Below, piece after piece: positions 44,211 to 56,437 of a DNA stretch of 64,000 bases (position 1 is the first letter of the stretch; every line of letters begins with the position of its first letter). Under the pieces are notes generated by a model that saw nothing but the letters and a program-made list of their open reading frames with translations, did no database searches and was not told where the DNA came from. The stretch is from Ailurus styani. Lineage: Eukaryota > Chordata > Mammalia > Carnivora > Ailuridae. A program made the translations under genes and the position numbers. The stretch covers positions 6,323,036-6,387,035 of the forward strand of contig LNAC01000008.1 in assembly GCA_002007465.1 (NCBI GenBank). Reading direction: 5' to 3'.

Positions 44211-46175
44211 ATCAGATTCCTGTTACTGTTGTTACACTACAATGACCTACTATGTAACCAGTGGAGAAACTGAGTGAAGGGTCCTTGGACTTCTCAGTAC
44301 TTACTATTCACTACCTGAAAATCTATAATTATTTTATAGTAAAAAGGTTTTTAAAATCTTTTAAAAAGAATAATAGTTTTGGAATCAGGTAATTTTTCTT
44401 AATCACCTTCCTTTTCCCTTAAGTTGCATCCCAAGCTTTGCCTTTTTTCTTTACATTCAGTGTTTCTAAAATACTTGCCCACATTCTGCCTCTACTTCAC
44501 ACCCCATCGACTTTTCCACCCTCATACTCAACCCTTCACTGGCAACTTCCTTGTTGCAAAATGGGACTGAAACTGCTTGCTACTTCTCGCACCCAATTTG
44601 TACAGTAAGAGAAAAGAAGTGAGCCAGAGAGAGCTGTCTAAAGTACAATCCAACTGTTTCTCTCCAAACTAGAATCTCTTCAGTGGATCCTTGTCTTTAT
44701 GACAAAATTCACCTTTTGGTTCAACAAATTTTTATTAAGTACCTACTATCCATTAGACAGTGTTGTAGGCACCGGGAATAGACTATTTGGTAGATTCTAT
44801 TTGGTTAAACAATGAAAAGGCCAAGTCACTATCTTCATGGAGCTCCCGTTCTACTAGATGGTAGGCATGGGAGACAGAAAAGAAACAGAAGAAAATTAAA
44901 GCAGGGTTAGAGGACAGAGAACAGCAGTGTACGGGGCCAGAGTGGCAAGCCATCTGATATGCTTGTTATCGGTCGTAGTATCTCTGCTTAGGCGATGACA
45001 TTTGGGGCAGAGGCATGACGAAAGTGAGGAAGAAAGCCTTCCATCTACCTGGGGCAGAGCGTTCTGGGCAGAGAGAGGAGCAAGTGCAGAGGTTGGGATG
45101 GAAGTGTGTTTGCAGAATAGCAGAGACACCAATGTGGCTAGAGCAGGGTTTGGGGTGGGGGGCGTGGTGGCTGAGGTGGGATGGGCTCAGAAAGGTGGTG
45201 GGACCAGATCTGGTAAGGCCTGGAAGGGACACAGGGCAAGCCATGGGAAGCTTCTCATGACTCAACCTCTTTCACCAAGCTCTCCACTTTATACCCCACA
45301 ACCTGTCTGTCCTGTAGTTACCTCAAACACCTGTTCCACTCTTGCCTGGCCAAGCCATGCTTACTCAAAGATCCACCTGGACATGCAGTCTTCTGGGAGG
45401 CTGTCCCTGATGCCCAGGCTATGTGGGGCACCCCCACCCCCACCCCACCCCCCCACCGCCGCTCCCTGTGCTTAGTTTCCTACAGCTGGATCTTATAAGA
45501 GTTCTCATCTAGGTGACTGGGAAGTTTCTCTCTAGGCTGGTCGTGTTTGTGTTCCCAGCCTCTGGTGCTGTGATGGCTAATAACAGACACTGATATGTTT
45601 GAATGACTGACCATTTGACCCCTCTGGCCTCTTCTGAGCAGACAGGCAGAGCGCCAGTGCGTTCCTCTTTTGCTCTGAGCAATAGCTCAGTCTGAAACCT
45701 TCCTGGGTCCTAAATATCTGCCTGGCTCTTGGTTCAGACTACATGTAACAGGGTGTTGCCCCTCTATGTACTGGTGCAATTTTTTGTTTGATTGTTTGTC
45801 AAATAAATTTAAGGGGAGGAACTGAAGCTACTATGTTAATAAATTACTACAAGATTTTCCTCTTGCTTATGTGCTTCTTCCAAATTCTGTGTTCTCATTA
45901 GCATGTGATCCTGTTCTGACTAGATGAATCATCTGAGATTAGATTATTCCTTTATTTCAGCAAAAGTATGAGGATGAAGCATGGAGCTGAGTGGATCTAT
46001 TCATGCACAGCTGGCGGAGGCAGGTGGGACCTGGCATGCTCTCTCTAGAGAGCATCTTTCTCAAACTGCATTTTAGATCTTAACATTGTTCATAATTTTT
46101 GATCCCAAAACTTCATTTCTGGATATGATCCTAGAGAACTAATCAGAAATATTTGTACAAGAATATTCAGTGCTG
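44211..46175. other. Intergenic with L2/MIR-like fossils
   Basis: About 44705-44870 (TTCAACAAATTTTTATTAAG, TAAGTACCTACTATCCATTA, CTTCATGGAGCTCCCGTTCT) is an ancient mammalian repeat. About 45290-45600 resembles L2 (CTGGGAGGCTGTCCCTGATG). The rest is unassigned. No gene recognised. Confidence 0.45.
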
Positions 46176-46176
46176 T

Positions 46177-46388
46177 GGGCATCTGGGTGGCTCAGTCGGT
46201 TAAGCATCCAGCTCTTGGTTTCGGCTCTGGTCATTATCTTGGGGTTGTGAGATAGAGCCCCACCTTGGGCTCTGTGCTCAGTGAGGAGTCTGCTTGAGAT
46301 TCTCTCTCCTTCTGCCTCTGCTTCTCCCCCCACTCACATGTGCACACTCCCTCTCTCTCTCAAATAAATAAATAAAATCTTAAAAAAA
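46177..46388 (+). mobile_element. CAN-type SINE, older subfamily
   Basis: Head GGGCATCTGGGTGGCTCAGT, then CGGTTAAGCATCCAGCTCTT, GGTTTCGGCTCTGGTCATTA and TTGAGATTCTCTCTCCTTCT. This sequence type differs from the young copies, so it belongs to an older carnivoran subfamily. Imperfect TSD around GAATATTCAGTG / GAAGAATCAGTG. Confidence 0.9.
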
Positions 46389-46734
46389 GAAGAAGAAGAA
46401 TCAGTGTAAGTGTCTGGTTAAGTAAATATGGTGATCCCACAGGACAAACTGTATATAATCTTTAAAAATTAGCTTGGATAATTTAGCTATAGAGAAATAC
46501 AATGAGACGTTCAGTGAGAAAACAGTTTGATTCCAATTTTGCCCCTCCCCCTCCACGAGGTTGTAAGTGGTTATTGCCAAGTGGTGTTATTATTGGTGAA
46601 ATGTTGTTTTTATTTTTGTTGTAAATCTATAGCAGCCACATCTTTTTAAAAAACGACTAATGTTTATTATTAAATTTTTTAAATTTTTAATGTTAAATAT
46701 TTCAAATTTAAATTTTAAATATTTCAAATATTTA
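46389..46734. other. Unassigned, AT-rich at its end
   Basis: No gene. 46650-46734 is strongly AT-rich with repeated AAATATTTCAAAT-type runs. Confidence 0.4.
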
Positions 46735-46915
46735 AAATTACAGAAAACAATCAAGTTAGCAGAAATGCATTAGGTCCCTACCTCACACAATAAATAATTA
46801 ATTCCAGATCCATTATAGTATATAAACATGAAAAGCAAAATGGAGAAACCCTGAGAATATAGAAGACACTTTAGGACCTTGAGATAGGGTGAACTCTCTT
46901 CAACAAAACATGTCT
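46735..46915 (+). mobile_element. L1 ORF2 fragment, split by an LTR
   Basis: TTAGGTCCCTACCTCACACA, TAATTCCAGATCCATTATAG and AGAAGACACTTTAGGACCTT are ORF2 C-terminal L1 text. A likely continuation after the LTR lies at about 47405-47570. Confidence 0.55.
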
Positions 46916-46919
46916 TGTT

Positions 46920-47345
46920 TAAATATTGCTGCCTAATGAACCTGCCCAAAACATAGGGGTATAACAGCCATTTTTAACTGTTGGTCATTCTGCAGGTCAG
47001 CAATTTTGGCAGGGCTTAGCTGGGCAGGTCTAACGGTCTTTGCTGGGCTCATGCAGGCAACCATGGCCAGCTGCCAGGTTGGCTGGGAACCGGCTGTTGG
47101 CTGGGGCCACTGGGGTGATAGGGCCCACTGGGGTGATGATAGATCTCATCATCCAGCAGGCTAGCTTGGGTTCATTTACATGGCAGCTGGTGGAGCTCCA
47201 ACAGGGAGCAGCACCAAGGTCCTCGGTGCTCAGAACAGCCTCAGCATTGCTTCTGCCTCCTTCCTTTGGCCAAAGGAAGTATGGAGACTCAAGGATGGAG
47301 AAAGATCTTACTCCCAACAGGAGGAGCTGTAAAGACACAATGCAG
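46920..47345 (-). mobile_element. MLT1-like LTR remnant (ERVL-MaLR)
   Basis: GCCTAATGAACCTGCCCAAA, CAGGTCAGCAATTTTGGCAG, GGGCTTAGCTGGGCAGGTCT, TCATCATCCAGCAGGCTAGC and TTTGGCCAAAGG are recognisable in a reverse MLT1-type LTR. Solitary, non-coding. Confidence 0.7.
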
Positions 47346-47806
47346 AGACATGAATACCTACAGCAAACATATTACAGCCATTTCGGCAATCTACCAGGAG
47401 AAGTAAAAAAGTACACAGACCATAAAGGGTAAGATGGATACAGTCAGATACAATCAAATTTACAACTCCTGTTATGAAAGAGGATACTTTGAATGTATCC
47501 TACTTTTATAATCTTAAAACAAAGTTAAAATCAAGATTTCAGGGTGCCATACCAGACCATATTATTCTTTAAAAAGAAAAAAAGCACTGAAGAAAACATC
47601 TATGTAAATATCCGAACATGAAATCGGGGAAATTATTGGATCAATAACTTCATTATACCTGGATGCTTTCCCTGCAAATAGGTGTATCACAAGACTAAGT
47701 TAAATAGTAAAGCCCACTTCCCACTTCCTGCATTTGAAAAAATTCCTTCCCCAGAAAATTGTTATTCCAGGGTCTATCTATTGTACATAAGAACGTGTGC
47801 CTATTT
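47346..47806. other. No gene; possible L1 remnant
   Basis: Possible L1 continuation at 47405-47570; the remainder to 47806 is unassigned. Confidence 0.35.
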
Positions 47807-47822
47807 GAAATTGTGTTTTCTT

Positions 47823-48017
47823 TTTTTTTTTTTAAGGTTTTATTTATTTATTTGACAGAGAGAAAGCACAAGTAGGCAGAGCAGCAGGCAGAGGGAGAGG
47901 GAGAAGCAGGCTTCCCGTGGAACAGGGAGCCTGATGCAGAACTTGATCCCAGGACCCTGGGATCACGACCTGAGCCAAAGGCAGCCGATTAACCGACTGA
48001 GCCACCCAGATGCCCCC
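47823..48017 (-). mobile_element. CAN-type SINE
   Basis: Reverse element (T-run, TTTTATTTATTTATTTGACA, GGGAGAAGCAGGCTTCCCGT, CCCAGGACCCTGGGATCACG, ACTGAGCCACCCAGATGCCC). Perfect 16 bp TSD GAAATTGTGTTTTCTT at 47807-47822 and 48018-48033. Confidence 0.94.
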
Positions 48018-48033
48018 GAAATTGTGTTTTCTT

Positions 48034-50640
48034 AATTCTTCTCCTTTCAGATAGATTCTCAACCATTCACCAGAATCTCCGGAGGAAGTTCTCTTTTTAG
48101 AGAAGCAGAAAAATAGAGGCAATGGCTCTTTTCTGTCTCCAGGAGAGAGGGAAGAGCAGGGAACTGAGTCGGGGAACAGACAGAGGGAGCCATGATGTTT
48201 TTTCCTCAACTAGTACTCAAGACTCCAACCTCACCCACTGATATGACTCTGGATGTGCCCCCAAACACCAGACAGGGGGATCAGACTGTGTAATGAGTCA
48301 TCCTACTGGTTTATGCCCCTTAACAGTGTAAGGAGAGGAGAAGGAGATTTCTCAAGGACATTCACATGAATGCACCTCTGAGGGTAGCCAAAAGCTATTG
48401 TGTGTGTCCAAATGACTAGAAGGGAAACTTCTGGCTGAGAAAAGCAGCTTTGGTTCTCGTCTGGCTTATCCCCACAGAGAGAAAAGAGAAAGGGGGAAAA
48501 AAAAAGAGAGAGAGAGAATGAGAGATGGGGGGTAGGGGGGGCACCGAATTTTCCAGATGCCTCTGTTTCATCTCCCCTCCCTTGGTATTGACGCACCGCA
48601 GCAGCCAGAATCCTAGAAAGAGCCCAGTTTAGGCTCAGAGACCTCTACGTAAAGAACACACTGGGTAGTGACTCACCTCTGACTCTGAAGGGCCAACACA
48701 GGTGACAGCCGAGAGACCATGTGGTCTCTTTACCCAGCTGTGCACAGCCCCTTTCCGCAAAGTAGGGTGCGACACCCATCACACCCCCTTGCTACCTGCG
48801 GGGGGCCCCCCTCTCCTGGGCGGGAAGGGGGGGGTGGAGTGCCAGTGCCGCCTCATTTGCATACGTCAGGGCCCGGTTTGCAGGGTTTGGCAACCTCGTG
48901 GCTCTAGGACAGCTGGCCCAGGCCAGAGAGGCCTTGAAGCACGGTGGGGAAGGCAGGAGAAACAAAGGAGGGTGCAGTCACTGACCCAGACACAGAGAGC
49001 TGCTCCCAGGCACACGGTCCTGCCCGCGCAGGGCTAGGAAGTAGGGGCCCAGGGTTGGCCCCGGGGCCGCGGGCAGAGCAAGGGGGTGGGGAGAGGGATT
49101 CACGGGCTGGGGGCCTGGCCCCAAACAGTCACTGTTCATACTGGGTCACAGACGGCCTTCGCACTCACTGGTTACCCATCGGTGTCGGGGGCTGTGAAAA
49201 CCCTGCCCACCCGGAGAGCCTTCTCCACAAGAGCGAGAAGAGAAGGGAAACCGTTTTATGATTGAATAAGCATTGAAGCAGATTACAGTGCGGGTCCACC
49301 TAATGCTCTGACAAGACTACAAAGCCAGAAAGAGAGCATGCCATTTTCATGCCATTAAGCAGCCACAATGCATTATGAACGTGAGCCCAAGACTCAGGGT
49401 AACTGGTCTTCCCATGGGAGGGCCCGACAGCTTCTTGTGACTCTCCCATGGTTCACCCGGGTTCACCTGCAAACGGGGGGAGCTGGGTGCGCGAGCCGAT
49501 CGCCTTTGCCTCTATGACAAACCGGTGGTTACCGCTTGCTTCATGGTGACTGGCCGTGTCTGACCACAGACACTGAGGTTTGCATTTCAAAGAGATGTAA
49601 GAAACATTAAGCCACCCTAAAAGAATATGCCAGGGTTTTAAAGCTGGCGAGAAATTTACCTACGTGTCAAAAGGACAGGGGAAGAATTCACAAAGACTAG
49701 GTCCCCCCTTCCCTCATCCCCACCCCGGGAATGCTCTGTGAAAGGGAAGGGAAGGGTCTCTTTCCCTTTTGGCCACTAGGACAGGTCAGTTTTAAATTTA
49801 CCTTTACACGGCCAGCGGCAAGGTATTGAGACATGGGTGAGGCACGAGCCTCCTTCCCCAAGTTCTGGGCAATTCCATAGGCGGCTACCTCGACATTTCC
49901 AGAACCAAATGACTTGGGAAGCATGTGATGACCAACAACTGACACAGGGGAATTTCTTCGTGACTTGGGAGGTGGGAACTGCTTTCCTACTAGAGAGACG
50001 GATGCCTCTGGTTTGGTTAGCGGTGAGGTTTTTTTCCAAGGAGCTTGCCAGATGCAGTTCGGTGTCATCTCTGTGAACAGTGTCTACAGTCCTCCATGGG
50101 GTCCAGAGTTGCTGAGATGCTCTGGTGGGAACTCTGTGACCTGGAAGTGCCTGGCCAGGTGTGAAACCGACTCTCATCATGGAGCCAGCCTCAGAAGGAC
50201 CACTCCAGGGGCCCCTAGAGGGTCTCTTTCCGTGGGCTCAGAGTCCCCGTGGCGGGGTGTGCTTTTTGACATTTAAGCCATCCCACCTCTGATGGAGTGC
50301 AGTCATTTCCAGCAATAGGAAATTGCAGACATTTCTAAAGTGGCTTCTACAAGCCACAGACACACCCCAACCTACCACCTTGAATCATAGGTGTCACAGA
50401 GACCACCATGACCTCAGCAGGGGGAAACATTCTCTCTCGAGGACTAGGGGAGCCTCTACTCTCCACCCCAGGTAATTATGGAAATCATGCTCTTGCATCC
50501 TGGGAGCCCCTTTCCCCAAAAGAAACCAAGCAGACTTCGCCGCACAGATACTCAAAGAGCCCAGGGAGACAATATGGCCGTAAGACTCCAGAAACAAGAA
50601 GATGTGGTCCGAAGCAGCAGAAAACCATCATTCTGTCCTT
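48034..50640. other. Gene-free; GC-rich block at 48690-49260
   Basis: No coding gene recognised. 48690-49260 is GC-rich with noticeably more CpG than its surroundings (about two dozen in 600 bases), short of a CpG island. It contains an octamer motif ATTTGCAT (48855-48862) directly abutting ACGTCA (48863-48868) and a TGACTCA at about 48668. May be a regulatory element. Confidence 0.35.
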
Positions 50641-50649
50641 GGTTTTCCT

Positions 50650-50800
50650 CTGTGTTAACTTCACACCACTTCAAAACCCAGTTCAAACACTCCCACTTCC
50701 TTGAAGTCCTCCTGCTTCCCGCAACTCTCCACCTCCCCCTACCCCGGGCCCAGAGCCCACATTTGCCCTCATCTATGGCACCCTCATATCAGCTAAATAA
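50650..50800 (+). repeat. L2-like fossil
   Basis: CAAAACCCAGTTCAAACACT, CCTTGAAGTCCTCCTGCTTC and ACATTTGCCCTCATCTATGG resemble L2 3' sequence. Confidence 0.45.
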
Positions 50801-51104
50801 CTGAAGGATGGTGATACTTTAAAATTCTTCTGATTTCAAAAGCAAGAAATGGTCATTACAGGAACATCTGGAAAAGCACAAAGAAGAAAATTTAAATTGT
50901 ACATAATCCCCCCATCTTGACAGACATTTTCTTTGTCCTGTGCATTTTATATATACTTTAAAGAATAAAAGTAAGGATCAAACTGAATGTACATCTTTAT
51001 CAGCTACTTTTGTCCTCTTAATTTACCATGTACATTTTCCTGTTTCCTTCTAGAGCATCATTTTGTTGATTATGGACCACAGTCTATTAGGGACAGTAGA
51101 ACAA

Positions 51105-51425
51105 AGCTGAGCGAAATAAGTCAAGCAGAGAAAGTCAATTATCATATGGTTTCCACTTACTTGTGGAGCATAAGGAATAACATGGGGGACATTAGGAGAA
51201 GGAAAGGAAAAGTGAAGTGGAGTAAATCAGTGGGGGAGATGAAACATGAGAGACTGTGGACTATGAGAAACAAACTGAGGGTTTTGAAAGGGAGAGGGGT
51301 GGAGGGATGGGTGAGGCTGGTGGTGGCTATTAAGGAGGGCATGTATTGCATGGAGCACTGGTGTGGTGCATAAACAATCATGGAACACTGAAAAATTTAA
51401 ATAAATAAATAATAAAACAAAATAA
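51105..51425 (+). mobile_element. 5'-truncated L1 3' end
   Basis: GCTGAGCGAAATAAGTCAAG, AATTATCATATGGTTTCCAC, CATGAGAGACTGTGGACTAT, ACTGAGGGTTTTGAAAGGGA, ATTGCATGGAGCACTGGTGT, then AAATAAATAAATAATAAAAC. Carnivoran L1 3' UTR; clear TSD not found. Confidence 0.85.
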
Positions 51426-52289
51426 AAACCTTTGGTGTTTATTGATTTGAAGGCAAGGGAGAATTTCAGATCTGTTTCAATTCCCACACCTTACCTGCCA
51501 CATCCTATAATTAATATTGGAAAGTCCAGACTGCTCTCACTTCCCTCTTTCAATGAAAAGAATCCCTTTTCATGTTGGCTTTATTTCGTTTGGTTCTTTT
51601 TGTGTGTCATAGCTGTGTACACAAGTGTACTAGCCCAAATGGGATATTGATTTGACCTATAAATAAATAGGTGCATGAGCAGGACACTAAGCAGCTTTCT
51701 CTTGATTGTGACAGGACCTGGTGGGTAGGTCAGCCTAAAGAGTCAGGCCCTTGCTGTGGGTCTGAAAGATGACCCCATCCAGGGCAGGAGGTGATGAACT
51801 GGAGTGGCATTGATCTGGTTGCCTGCAGACCTTGATTTTAGTTCCATGTCACCTATTTATCAAGTGTGCAACAGTGGCGGTGAGGGGGTCATATGTCCAT
51901 GTCCTCATCTGTAAAATAAGTAGGTTGGTGCTGATGTTCCCTTAGCTTCCTTTCAGGTTCTAAAACTTCATGAGTCTTTCTCAAGCAGGAGAGTAAGAGA
52001 GCAGGTATGGGGTGGAAGAGGGTGTGAAGCGGAAGAATTTGAAGGTCTTACTTTGTTTAGGAGGGTTTCACTAATAATGAAAATAACAACTGCCATTGAT
52101 GAGAACCATTTATGTTTCTGGACCAGAAACAATTCCTACTTGTGGAGTTACTGTTACCAAAGGAGTAATTTTGTTTGGAGTATGGACAGGGAGCTCAAAC
52201 CAGAAGCATAGAGAAGGGAGTCTCAGATTACAGGACACTACTTTGATTTTTTCTATAAATATGAATGATTATTAAATGCATTAATAAGG
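51426..52289. other. Intergenic with a MIR trace
   Basis: Plus-strand MIR-like text at about 51830-51980 (TCATCTGTAAAATAAGTAGG). Otherwise nothing recognised. Confidence 0.45.
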
Positions 52290-52865
52290 CATGTTCTGAT
52301 TAGCTATTGCTAACATGTGCTAATATGTAACAAACCACCCCAAATGGTGGCTTAAAGCAAAAGTGATCTGGAGTGGACTGGGCTAATAAATAAGGTGGTT
52401 CTTGCTCTGTCTGTCATGCAGTTGCAGAAAGACAGAGGCTGGGCCAGGGTCATCCTGAAGGGTTCTTCACTCACATGTCTAGAGCCTAGGAAGACTGAAA
52501 TAACCCAGGAAGGGGTTCAGTCTATTCATCCCACCACCCATGGATCTATCCATCCATTTCTGGATCTTTCTACCTACCTACATACCTATCTAGCTTTCTA
52601 CGTGGTCTCTCCCCAAAGAGGTTTCAGCATAGACACACCTCTTATGTGGCATGTGGAGCCTTGGAGTCAGTGTCCTAAAGAGAGACTGGCAGAAGCTGCA
52701 TGACCTTTTCTGATCTGACTTTGGAAGTCACATAGCACCATTCCCGTCACATTCTGTTCATTGAAACAATCATAAAATCTTGCCCAGGTTCAGGAAGAGA
52801 GGACACAGACTCTACCCCTTCCTATGAGGAGAGTCAAAGAACTACAAGCATGTTTCAAAACCACC
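52290..52865 (-). mobile_element. MLT1-like LTR remnant (ERVL-MaLR)
   Basis: AACAAACCACCCCAAATGGT, GGTGGCTTAAAGCAAAAGTG, CTTTGGAAGTCACATAGCAC and AGTCAAAGAACTACAAGCAT fit a reverse MLT1-type LTR. An inserted CTAC-type simple repeat lies about 52569-52595. Non-coding. Confidence 0.6.
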
Positions 52866-53629
52866 ACAAGGTGCAAGGACGAATTAATCAGTATCAACTA
52901 ATATAATATCGCTATTACAGATTCACAAAGCGAAACCTACAAATTCTGACAATCATGCGGTGATTATGCCAAGATGAGGCTGGAAAAACAATTTTTAAAA
53001 AATAAACAAAAGCTGGCCTGAAAGGNGGGGCGGGTTTTGCAGTGGTGGGGGTGGATAGGGAGTAGGATTAGGGTGGAGGCTACATGCCTCTGTCCACTCC
53101 CCATCTTACACTGAAGTCTGTTGGTCAATGCCTCCTCCACAGTTGGAGAGCTTACAACCAGCTCTTACTCACAGAAGAGGAAACACTCCCCAATTACCCC
53201 AATTACAACACCCAGCCTGGCATATGTAAGTAGGTAAGGGCTGCCCCAAATCACCATTCACACAGGAAAATAAAAGACAAGGGCCAAGATAAGTAAACAG
53301 AATAAATGAACCTCAAGGAGGTAGAGCTAAATAATGGAAGAAGAATTAAGTAAAAACCCCAAATTCTAACTATCCTTATGGAGAGTCAAGATGATACATC
53401 CACAACACTAAAACAGTCTATTTAAAAGGAGCCCCCCTTGGAAACTAAGAGCCTATTTTAAGTCCCTTTAGAAATGTACTTTTAAATTGTTAGGCTAAAT
53501 TTTGTATTTTATTAAATAATTTATATAAGATAATGTGTTTTAATTATTTTGAATAAATTTTAATTTTATAAAATAATTATTAGCTTCATTATGATAATAC
53601 ACCTGCCATTAAAAAAACTCAAATAGAAA
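52866..53629. other. Unassigned, AT-rich 53460-53600
   Basis: No gene. One ambiguous base (N) at 53026 in a G-run; AT-rich, TTTTATAAAATAAT-type tract near 53510-53590. Confidence 0.4.
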
Positions 53630-54990
53630 AATGACATCAAAACATCAAGAAGATATTGCAGAATAGATAGTAAAATGACAAAAGGTGGATAATTGGAGAT
53701 AAAGAGACAGAAAGGGTCAGTGGAGGTGGGCCAAGGGAGGTAGGACAGGGGCTTCAGAGAAGGAGAAAAGTGAAAATGGAGAGCAGGAAATTATCGAAGA
53801 AATAATTGAAGAAAATCCCCAAGTGTGGAAGAAAGGCAAATGTTTTAGATGGACAGACTCCAGGGACCCAGCACAGGGAACAGAGAATGATTCACAGAAA
53901 CCACCTCATGGAATTTCAGAGCACAGATAATAAAGATAATCCTAAATACATTCTGAGAGAGACAAGAAACAGATAGCCAACAAAAGAATAAGAACAAGAC
54001 TGGCGTTATTCTCAGCAGCAGCACCTGATGCTGGAAGCCAATGCAGCAATTACCTTCAAAGTTCAAAGAAATCATTTTCTACCTACAATTTGACATCTTG
54101 CCAGACTGTCCATCCAGTGCAGAGGAGAAATAAAGGCTTGTTAGACATGCAAGAACTCAGAGAATTAACTCCTATATATTCTTTGTGTAAATAAATAAAA
54201 TTACTTGATGATGTGTTACTTAAGAAGGAGGAAGACAAGAGAACTTTAAAAAAAAAGTTTAAACAAGCCTAGAAATACAATTAAAAGAAACTCTAACTTT
54301 AGTACAGATGTGCAGTTCATTTAGCCAAAAGTCTGTATATTTTAGAGTACTCAATAAATGATATAATCAAAGAGGTGGAAGGTATTTGTGATATGAAGAA
54401 GGCACATGCTTCTATTGCCATATATATATTGTCATATATATATTTATATATTAGAATATAATATACATACCTACATTATGGCCCAAATATAAAACCAACC
54501 CCCTCCCAAGTCATGATTTTGTGTAATTGATGGAGTCTAAGAAAAGAAGACCCACTTAACCTTGACATTGGAACAACCCCTTCCACAGATCTTAACATAA
54601 CATCTATTTCTTAGAGAATAGTACTCACACTATCTTTGTACTTAAAATACTGCTTGTTCACTGGCTTTCCATGATCAGAATTAAGTTACTGACAAAGCAT
54701 GGAGGACAAATTTACTAAAGAGAATGCCTGTTCTATAAACTTGACAAGGTAAAAGAAGTGGTATAAATGAGAGAGGGTGGACAGCAGAAGAGAGAGAAGA
54801 AGTGGAGAGAAATGAAGAGTATTCGTTACCTGTCTTACGTCATGAGGAACAGAGTACGACCTGCAATTAGCAGGTCAGTAAACAGAGACTGAATGATATA
54901 TAGAATCATAAGGTTAACCATCAGAAGAAAAAAAATACACACCTATCAATGATTTGGAGGTGGAAGAAGAGGGCTCATAAGTGAATAAGT
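53630..54990 (+). mobile_element. L1/HAL1-like ORF1-region remnant
   Basis: GGAAATTATCGAAGAAATAA, TTGAAGAAAATCCCCAAGTG, CAGATAATAAAGATAATCCT, CAGCACCTGATGCTGGAAGC, CTTGTTAGACATGCAAGAAC resemble the ORF1/HAL1-type sequence of old LINEs on the plus strand. Decayed; the right boundary is vague and family uncertain. Confidence 0.45.
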
Positions 54991-56196
54991 TACTCACTTG
55001 TCAGAGCTAAAGTCTGTAGATAGTGCTTAAAACTGCCATATGAAGCCATGGATGGAGTACGTTATTTAGCATTATCAGTCAAGGTGAGTACCCAAAAAAA
55101 TAGAAACAGTCAAAAGAAGGTACCAATCAGAAGGAAAACCAGCAAAGGATTGGGGAAGACTTACTCTTTATGGCATTCTATACTACTGGAATTTTTATTT
55201 CCAAGCACCTGCATTTTAATAATTAAAAAGCAAAATAAGAAAAATACCAAAGGATTTGAAAGTAATAGGCATTGGGTCAAAAAGAGATTGTGTGGATGAT
55301 TTATTTCCCTGTTTTCCAATAGACTGTAATATGGTTTGTGTTATTTCCATAATGGAAAAACTCATAAAGAAAAGAGGGAAATGGTGAATGCATTATTCTT
55401 ATCACATGGTGGTTAGAAGTTGTGGGAAATGGGGGGTGACCAAAAAAGCACTTCACCTGAAGTATTTGTGGGGTGATTCTAAAAGACCACGAAGGCCGGG
55501 CTAGCTGTGTGACCTTGGGCAAGTCTCTTGATCTCTCTGGACTTCAGTTTCCACCGCTGAAACATAGAGGAGTTGGCTTTAGTAGTTCTCAGGTCCTGTT
55601 CAGCTCCAGTAGCTTATGAATCTCTGAATCTAGCAACTATGAGCACTGCCATTGAAATCACATGACCCAGGCAATCTCAACTACAAAAATGGCTGGCTTC
55701 TACTTTCTGTCATCATTGGGGGCGGGGGTGAGCAAGAGTTCCACTTGAAATCTGAAGCTTTGAGGTGCTGCTAACTTCATGTTCCTCTAACAGAATTGCA
55801 GTTGTTTGCTCCAGTAGATATTAAAATCCATGCTAATCTTAACTCCACTGTTCAAGTGGAAAAAGGCCAAGGAAAAAGGTCCATCGAGGACCAAGGATGT
55901 GCCCCTAGGCCCTGCTCAAGCCCTTGAGGAAACCTGTAATCATTTGGGCTTTGGCCACCAACAGAGGGGTAGGCAGTCTTTGTTTTGCAAGAAAAGCAGG
56001 AAGTGTGTTGAAAGACAAAACCACAGCAAAACTGCCACATCAAACTGAGAGGCAGCCTCTAAACATGAGGAAATCGTGCACCACAAGAAACCCAGAGGGA
56101 GCCAAATCCTGCTGTCGTCACTCCCTGTCTTGGCCTGGAGATAAGCATTTTATCCAAAATGAAGTTCTACCTTTAGTAGGTTATTAACAACAAAAC
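54991..56196. other. Intergenic with a clear MIR
   Basis: MIR in plus orientation at 55498-55635 (GGGCTAGCTGTGTGACCTTG, GGCAAGTCTCTTGATCTCTC). No coding gene recognised elsewhere. Confidence 0.6.
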
Positions 56197-56211
56197 AGAA
56201 ACAGAAAGCTT

Positions 56212-56422
56212 GGGCGCCTGGGTGGCTCAGTGGGTTAAAGCCGCTGCCTTCGGCTCAGGTCATGATCCCAGGGTCCTGGGATCGAGGCCCTCATCGGGCT
56301 CTCTGCTCAGCAGGGAGCCTGCTTCCTCCTCTCTCCTCTCTCTCTGCCTGCCTCTCTGCCTACTTGTAATCTCTCTCTCTGTGTCAAATGAATAAATAAA
56401 ATCTTAAAAAAAAAAAAAAAAA
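56212..56422 (+). mobile_element. Young CAN-type SINE
   Basis: Full-length copy close to consensus (TTAAAGCCGCTGCCTTCGGC; long A tail). Perfect 15 bp TSD AGAAACAGAAAGCTT at 56197-56211 and 56423-56437. Confidence 0.95.
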
Positions 56423-56437
56423 AGAAACAGAAAGCTT

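Noticed and set aside
47040..47432. 130-codon plus-strand open frame
   Set aside because: Falls inside an ancient MLT1-like LTR read in the antisense direction; no coding homology.
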